Source of the DNA: Pseudomonadota bacterium
Lineage (GTDB): Bacteria > Pseudomonadota > Gammaproteobacteria > Xanthomonadales > Xanthomonadaceae
NCBI GenBank assembly: GCA_018241125.1
Contig: JAFEEL010000053.1
Span: 1-63,524 of the forward strand
DNA length: 63,524 nt
Direction of reading: 5' to 3'
Below are positions 60,798 through 63,524 of this stretch, one piece after another; the first letter of the stretch is position 1, and each line of letters opens with the position of its first letter. The position numbers were made by a program, and so were the translations under genes. Under the pieces are notes generated by a model that was not told where the DNA came from, did no database searches, and saw nothing but the letters and a program-made list of their open reading frames with translations.

Positions 60798-61234
60798 GGA
60801 TCGCCCCCAGCCGCGCCCGGCATGGCCAGCTTCCCGACGGCACCCGGCGTGGCCACGTCGATGATGGCGCCGGCCAGTGTGGCATCGGCGATGGCGGGCA
60901 GTTCGCCGCGCACGATCATCGTGCGGTGGTAGTAGTCCAGCAGGATCACCAGCGTATCGTCGGGCGTGCCCAGCATGCCCGCCAGCGTGCCACCAGACAG
61001 CGCACAGACGACCCCCGCAGGGATGCCCGCGCCAGCCGCCAGCGCGTGCAGGTGGGCGCGTAGGCCGTCCTCGGCGGCCAACTGCGCCAGCAGGGCCAGC
61101 TTGTTTTCCGTGAGCGTGCGTCGAATGTCGGCGGTGAGCATGCCGGTCGGCGCTACCACATGCAGGCGGTCGCCGGCAGCGGTGACGTTGATACCGGCGG
61201 CGGACAGATCACGCAGCAGGTCGATGCCGGTCAT
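60794..61234 (-). CDS. TubC_N-like docking-domain protein
   Basis: 146 residues. The first ~55 residues (IDLLRDLSAAGINVTAAGD, then LHVVAPTGMLTADIRRTL and KLALLAQL) match the pattern of the TubC N-terminal docking domain, first known from NRPS/PKS partner recognition. The rest (~60–146) is unassigned and contains GTPDDTLVILLDYYHRTMIV. In mobile elements such proteins commonly follow primase/helicase genes, where they may mediate protein contacts; the function is unknown. Overlaps both neighbours by four bases. Confidence 0.65.
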   Translation of the reverse strand: MTGIDLLRDLSAAGINVTAAGDRLHVVAPTGMLTADIRRTLTENKLALLAQLAAEDGLRAHLHALAAGAGIPAGVVCALSGGTLAGMLGTPDDTLVILLDYYHRTMIVRGELPAIADATLAGAIIDVATPGAVGKLAMPGAAGGDP

Positions 61235-62862
61235 AGTTCGAGCACCTCCACGCCCACCGTGCCGCTCAGGGTGTTGTTTTCTGTTTCCGTGTGCGGAGTT
61301 TGCGGATTTTGCGGAACCTTAGGAATGACGCGGGTTTCAGGCTGCGGAGTCTGTGCGGAATCTTGCGGAGTTTTGGGCGCGGTCGGCTGCACCGCGCGGT
61401 ACTCGGTGCGCCGTCGCACCCCGCCGGTGTCCATCTCGCGCCGCTCGATCCGGTCTTCCAGCGCCAGCGATTCGATGGCCGCGTCCAGGTCCTGCTTGGG
61501 GAGCCGCTTCTTGAAGCAGTCGTTGGAGATATCCGTCCGACCTGTCCATGCACCGCGCTCAGACAGGTAGGTGTGCAGCTTTTCAGCGTCCTCGTTGCGC
61601 TGTGCCTCGCTGAACGCATCCACCATCGGCGCGAACACCATCGCCACCGACTGCGTGTAATAGTCGATCCATGCCCCCGCAGCGGCGACGTGCTGGCGCT
61701 CGATCACCGTGGACAGGTCGGTGATGGCAAACAACCCGGCCATCCGCAGCAGCATCGGAGCGCGACGTTCGAGCAACCCGGTCACCAGTTCGCCCGCCGG
61801 ATGTGGCTTGCGGTAGTGGTCGTACAGGTCGGCGTACAGCCCGATGGCCTTGCGCTCGAAGCTCAGGCGCTGCGGTGTATCCGCGTCGGGGTAGCCCGCA
61901 CGGCCGAAGTCGATCACCGTGGCGAACCGATCCGCCAGCGCTTCCACCTGCGCATCCGACGCCCGCGCGGGGAACGGCTTCGATCCGATACGTTCGGCCC
62001 AGAGAATCAGGAAGCGGTTCGCGAATCCGTTCGACAGCTCGTTGCTCGCGATCTTGTTGCGCAGTTCCGACGGGGTGATGCAGCCGTGCAGCGCGACGTG
62101 CGGACGCGACGCCCAGATGCGTGATGACTTGGTGGCGGGCTTGATTGAAACGCCATCCCAGCAATCGCGCAGCGCGCTGGACAAGGTGTTGCCGTCCCGT
62201 TTGGCTTGGCTGAGGACGTTGGCAAACTCCGATTCGACGATGAACAGGCGCTTGTCGATGATCGGCTCGATGTCCTGTTTGCCATCTTTGTAGCCGTCGT
62301 GAATCAGCAGCGCCAATCCTTCGCGACTGGACAGGCCACCACGGTGCACGTTGCCGTAGGTGGCTTCCCCGTGGCGCTCGGCGATGGCCTTGCGCACGCG
62401 ATCCAGCAACGCCAGAGACATGCCCTTGCCACCGCGTGAGCTGCGCCCGACGTGCAGGCCATACAGGCGCAGGTGGTGCCATTCGTTACCGACCGCGATG
62501 CAGGTATTCCGGCCCATCGTGGCCGACAACCACACCATGCCCGCCGCCATCGCTGCTAACGGGTTGACCTCGGTACCGTCGGCGGCGAGCGTCGCCATCT
62601 CACCCAGCAGTCCGTAGAACATCGTCTCGGTCGGCTTGGGTGCGGTCGCCAGCACGTCCCATGTGGTGTCGTCGTCCACGCATTGCCTAAAGTCCGCAAG
62701 ACTCCGCGCAGAGTCCGCACGCTGGAAGCCGCGCCGCTGCACAGATTCCGCAGAATCCGCAGATTCCGCACGCTTCGACGCACGTTCGAGCATCGCCAAC
62801 TCGTGCTCGGCCTGTTCGTCCAGCCGCGAGATGTACCGATCCGATCCAGTGTCTGCGTTCAT
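61231..62862 (-). CDS. DUF3987 (YfjI-type) helicase/primase-like protein
   Basis: About 543 residues from the ATG at 62862, which overlaps the primase-like gene as ATGA. The core (residues ~60–450) shows a Walker A-like GRSSRGGKGMSLALLDRV (~145), a Walker B-like RLFIVESEFANVL (~200), ALHGCITPSELRNKIASNEL and GFANRFLILWAER, as in DUF3987 proteins of phages and satellites. Residues ~20–55 and the last ~45 are low-complexity linkers encoded by 9-bp-period repeats. Role in element replication is likely from family and context, not proven. The upstream part of the open frame to 62967 lies inside the preceding gene. Confidence 0.85.
   Translation of the reverse strand: MNADTGSDRYISRLDEQAEHELAMLERASKRAESADSAESVQRRGFQRADSARSLADFRQCVDDDTTWDVLATAPKPTETMFYGLLGEMATLAADGTEVNPLAAMAAGMVWLSATMGRNTCIAVGNEWHHLRLYGLHVGRSSRGGKGMSLALLDRVRKAIAERHGEATYGNVHRGGLSSREGLALLIHDGYKDGKQDIEPIIDKRLFIVESEFANVLSQAKRDGNTLSSALRDCWDGVSIKPATKSSRIWASRPHVALHGCITPSELRNKIASNELSNGFANRFLILWAERIGSKPFPARASDAQVEALADRFATVIDFGRAGYPDADTPQRLSFERKAIGLYADLYDHYRKPHPAGELVTGLLERRAPMLLRMAGLFAITDLSTVIERQHVAAAGAWIDYYTQSVAMVFAPMVDAFSEAQRNEDAEKLHTYLSERGAWTGRTDISNDCFKKRLPKQDLDAAIESLALEDRIERREMDTGGVRRRTEYRAVQPTAPKTPQDSAQTPQPETRVIPKVPQNPQTPHTETENNTLSGTVGVEVLEL
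61292..61369. repeat. Iteron-like cluster A (TGCGGA, plus strand)
   Basis: TGCGGA occurs at 61292, 61301, 61310, 61343, 61354 and 61364. The first three have an exact 9-bp period. They lie in the 3' coding end of the DUF3987 gene. Cluster B at 62693–62770 has the same hexamer in inverse orientation. Confidence 0.8.
62693..62770. repeat. Iteron-like cluster B (TCCGCA, plus strand)
   Basis: TCCGCA occurs at 62693, 62714, 62747, 62756 and 62765, with a variant TCCGCG at 62703. The last three have an exact 9-bp period. They lie in the 5' coding end of the DUF3987 gene and mirror cluster A about 1.4 kb away. Confidence 0.8.
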
Positions 62863-63386
62863 TGCAGCACCTCTTGCGCCGCGTGAATGCGCTCGATGGC
62901 CTGCGCCAGTCGTGCGTCGTCGTCGGCACTGAGAACCTGGCCTTGTCGGATCATGCCGGCAGCGCACGCGACGACCGTTGCCTCACGTGCGAGCACACCC
63001 AGCGCTGCCCGCCACGCGGATCGCTTGAACGCCTCACGCGCCGCTGCACGCGCCTCTGGCGATGGATCGCGGATGCGCTCGGGGTACAGGTTGGTCAGCT
63101 CCAGCCCGACGGCGGCGAGGATGCCGCGCACGTCGTTGCAGGCGAAACAATGCAGCAGGATGCGCCCGTCGCTCGCCTCGGTAATCGCCAGCGAATCTTT
63201 CAGGCGCTGGTGGCCATTTGGACAGCTTGCACGCCAGCTATCGCGACTCACTACATGCACGTCGCGCAGCAGCGGCAGCAGCCGATCCACGGGGCGCAGT
63301 GCGCTATGATTGACCGTGTGGTGTTTGACGATGTGCGACTCGGGGCCGGTGGCAGCCGGCCCTTGTCGTGTCTGGATGACGTTCAT
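62859..63386 (-). CDS. Zinc-finger primase-like protein
   Basis: 175 residues. SCPNGHQRLKDSLAITEAS and LLHCFACNDVRGILAAVGL form a CHC2-type zinc ribbon (Cys, His, then CxxC) as at the start of DnaG-like and phage primases; the rest (~80–175) is helical and lacks a visible TOPRIM or polymerase domain. It probably works with the DUF3987 protein encoded next. Overlaps the HTH gene upstream and DUF3987 downstream by four bases each. Confidence 0.8.
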   Translation of the reverse strand: MNVIQTRQGPAATGPESHIVKHHTVNHSALRPVDRLLPLLRDVHVVSRDSWRASCPNGHQRLKDSLAITEASDGRILLHCFACNDVRGILAAVGLELTNLYPERIRDPSPEARAAAREAFKRSAWRAALGVLAREATVVACAAGMIRQGQVLSADDDARLAQAIERIHAAQEVLQ

Positions 63387-63524
63387 GCCGCACGCTCACT
63401 GCCGGCCTCGATGAACGCCAGCAGATCATCGCGGCGGTAGCGGATCATTCTCTGCCCGATCCGAATTGCACGGGGGCCGATGCCCTTCCAGCGCCAGTTC
63501 CTAAGTGTCTGCACCTGCGCGCCG
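63383..63524 (-). CDS. AlpA/excisionase-like HTH protein, N-terminus cut by window
   Basis: The last 46 residues are present. VQTLRNWRWKGIGPRAIRIG and MIRYRRDDLLAFIEAG match the winged-helix end of AlpA/Xis-type DNA-binding proteins that control excision and early transcription. The start lies beyond position 63524. Its stop overlaps the primase-like start (ATGA), so it is the first visible gene of the unit. Confidence 0.8.
   Translation of the reverse strand, partial: GAQVQTLRNWRWKGIGPRAIRIGQRMIRYRRDDLLAFIEAGSERAA

Larger units (their letters stand above)
60101..63524. mobile_element. Right-end integrated element (satellite/prophage-like), partial
   Basis: From about 60.1 kb to the window end all genes are on the minus strand, overlap by ATGA, and are of types found in phage satellites and integrative elements: excisionase-like HTH, zinc-finger primase-like, DUF3987, TubC_N-like and HGG-motif proteins. 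An integrase would be expected beyond the right edge. No capsid, terminase, tail or conjugation gene is visible, so the class cannot be settled. The left limit given is the terminator; the true att site is unknown. Confidence 0.75.

Overview
The window is high-GC chromosomal DNA of a gammaproteobacterium, most likely from the Xanthomonadales/Lysobacterales. The evidence is gene content and order: the zwf–HAD–tal–pgi block, divergent ppsR/ppsA, rhodanese-fused MoeB next to moeA/mobA, the fabD-fabG-acpP-fabF-pab-mltG-tmk-holB-pilZ run, a complete ccmABCDEFGHI operon coupled to a MetX/serine O-succinyltransferase-type gene, and class III PHA synthase (phaE/phaC). Dispersed palindromic and GACTCGG-type repeats typical of this group fill most intergenic gaps. 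Genus cannot be decided from the sequence.

Layout. 1–1.25 kb: an orphan gene bracketed by clustered short direct repeats that look like mobile-element ends. 1.3–6.3 kb: hexose/pentose phosphate genes (minus strand). 6.4–6.9 kb: tRNA-Ala and tRNA-Glu with promoter and terminators. 7–11.8 kb: PEP synthase, its regulator PpsR, and an MscS channel. 11.86–12.25 kb: a 123-bp tandem repeat. 12.2–20.6 kb: diguanylate cyclase, orn, tadA, guaA, guaB, folD. 20.6–25.6 kb: two small conserved genes, molybdenum cofactor genes, der. 25.9–30.5 kb: bamB, a YfgM-like gene, pilW/pilF, rlmN, ndk. 30.8–35.6 kb: a TetR/PsrA-like regulator with a palindromic operator, then a two-gene beta-oxidation module. 35.7–44.6 kb: pilZ, holB, tmk, mltG, pabC, pabB and the fatty-acid synthesis genes, all minus strand. 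44.9–53.6 kb: the cytochrome c maturation operon, the acyltransferase and a thiol dioxygenase. 53.7–59.9 kb: tRNA-Leu, an SGNH hydrolase, a Ser/Thr kinase, a membrane protein, phaC/phaE and a hemerythrin-type protein.

The right end (about 60.1–63.5 kb) is the terminal part of an integrated element, running off the window. It is one minus-strand unit of five genes in which every junction is a 4-nt ATGA overlap: an excisionase-like HTH protein, a zinc-finger primase-like protein, a DUF3987 helicase/primase-like protein, a TubC_N-like protein and a small HGG-motif protein. Two inverted clusters of a 9-bp-period TGCGGA repeat lie in the two ends of the DUF3987 gene, and a degenerate ~60-bp repeat overlaps the end of the last gene. 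This is the most promising region for something undescribed: a satellite-type replication module with candidate iterons. No integrase, capsid or packaging gene is visible.

Functional links: c-di-GMP synthesis sits beside Orn, which removes its breakdown product pGpG; cysteine synthesis and cysteine oxidation genes follow the cytochrome c maturation operon; fatty-acid synthesis, beta-oxidation and PHA storage are all present. Start codons were chosen by conserved N-termini, ribosome binding sites and overlaps; unsure ones are flagged.
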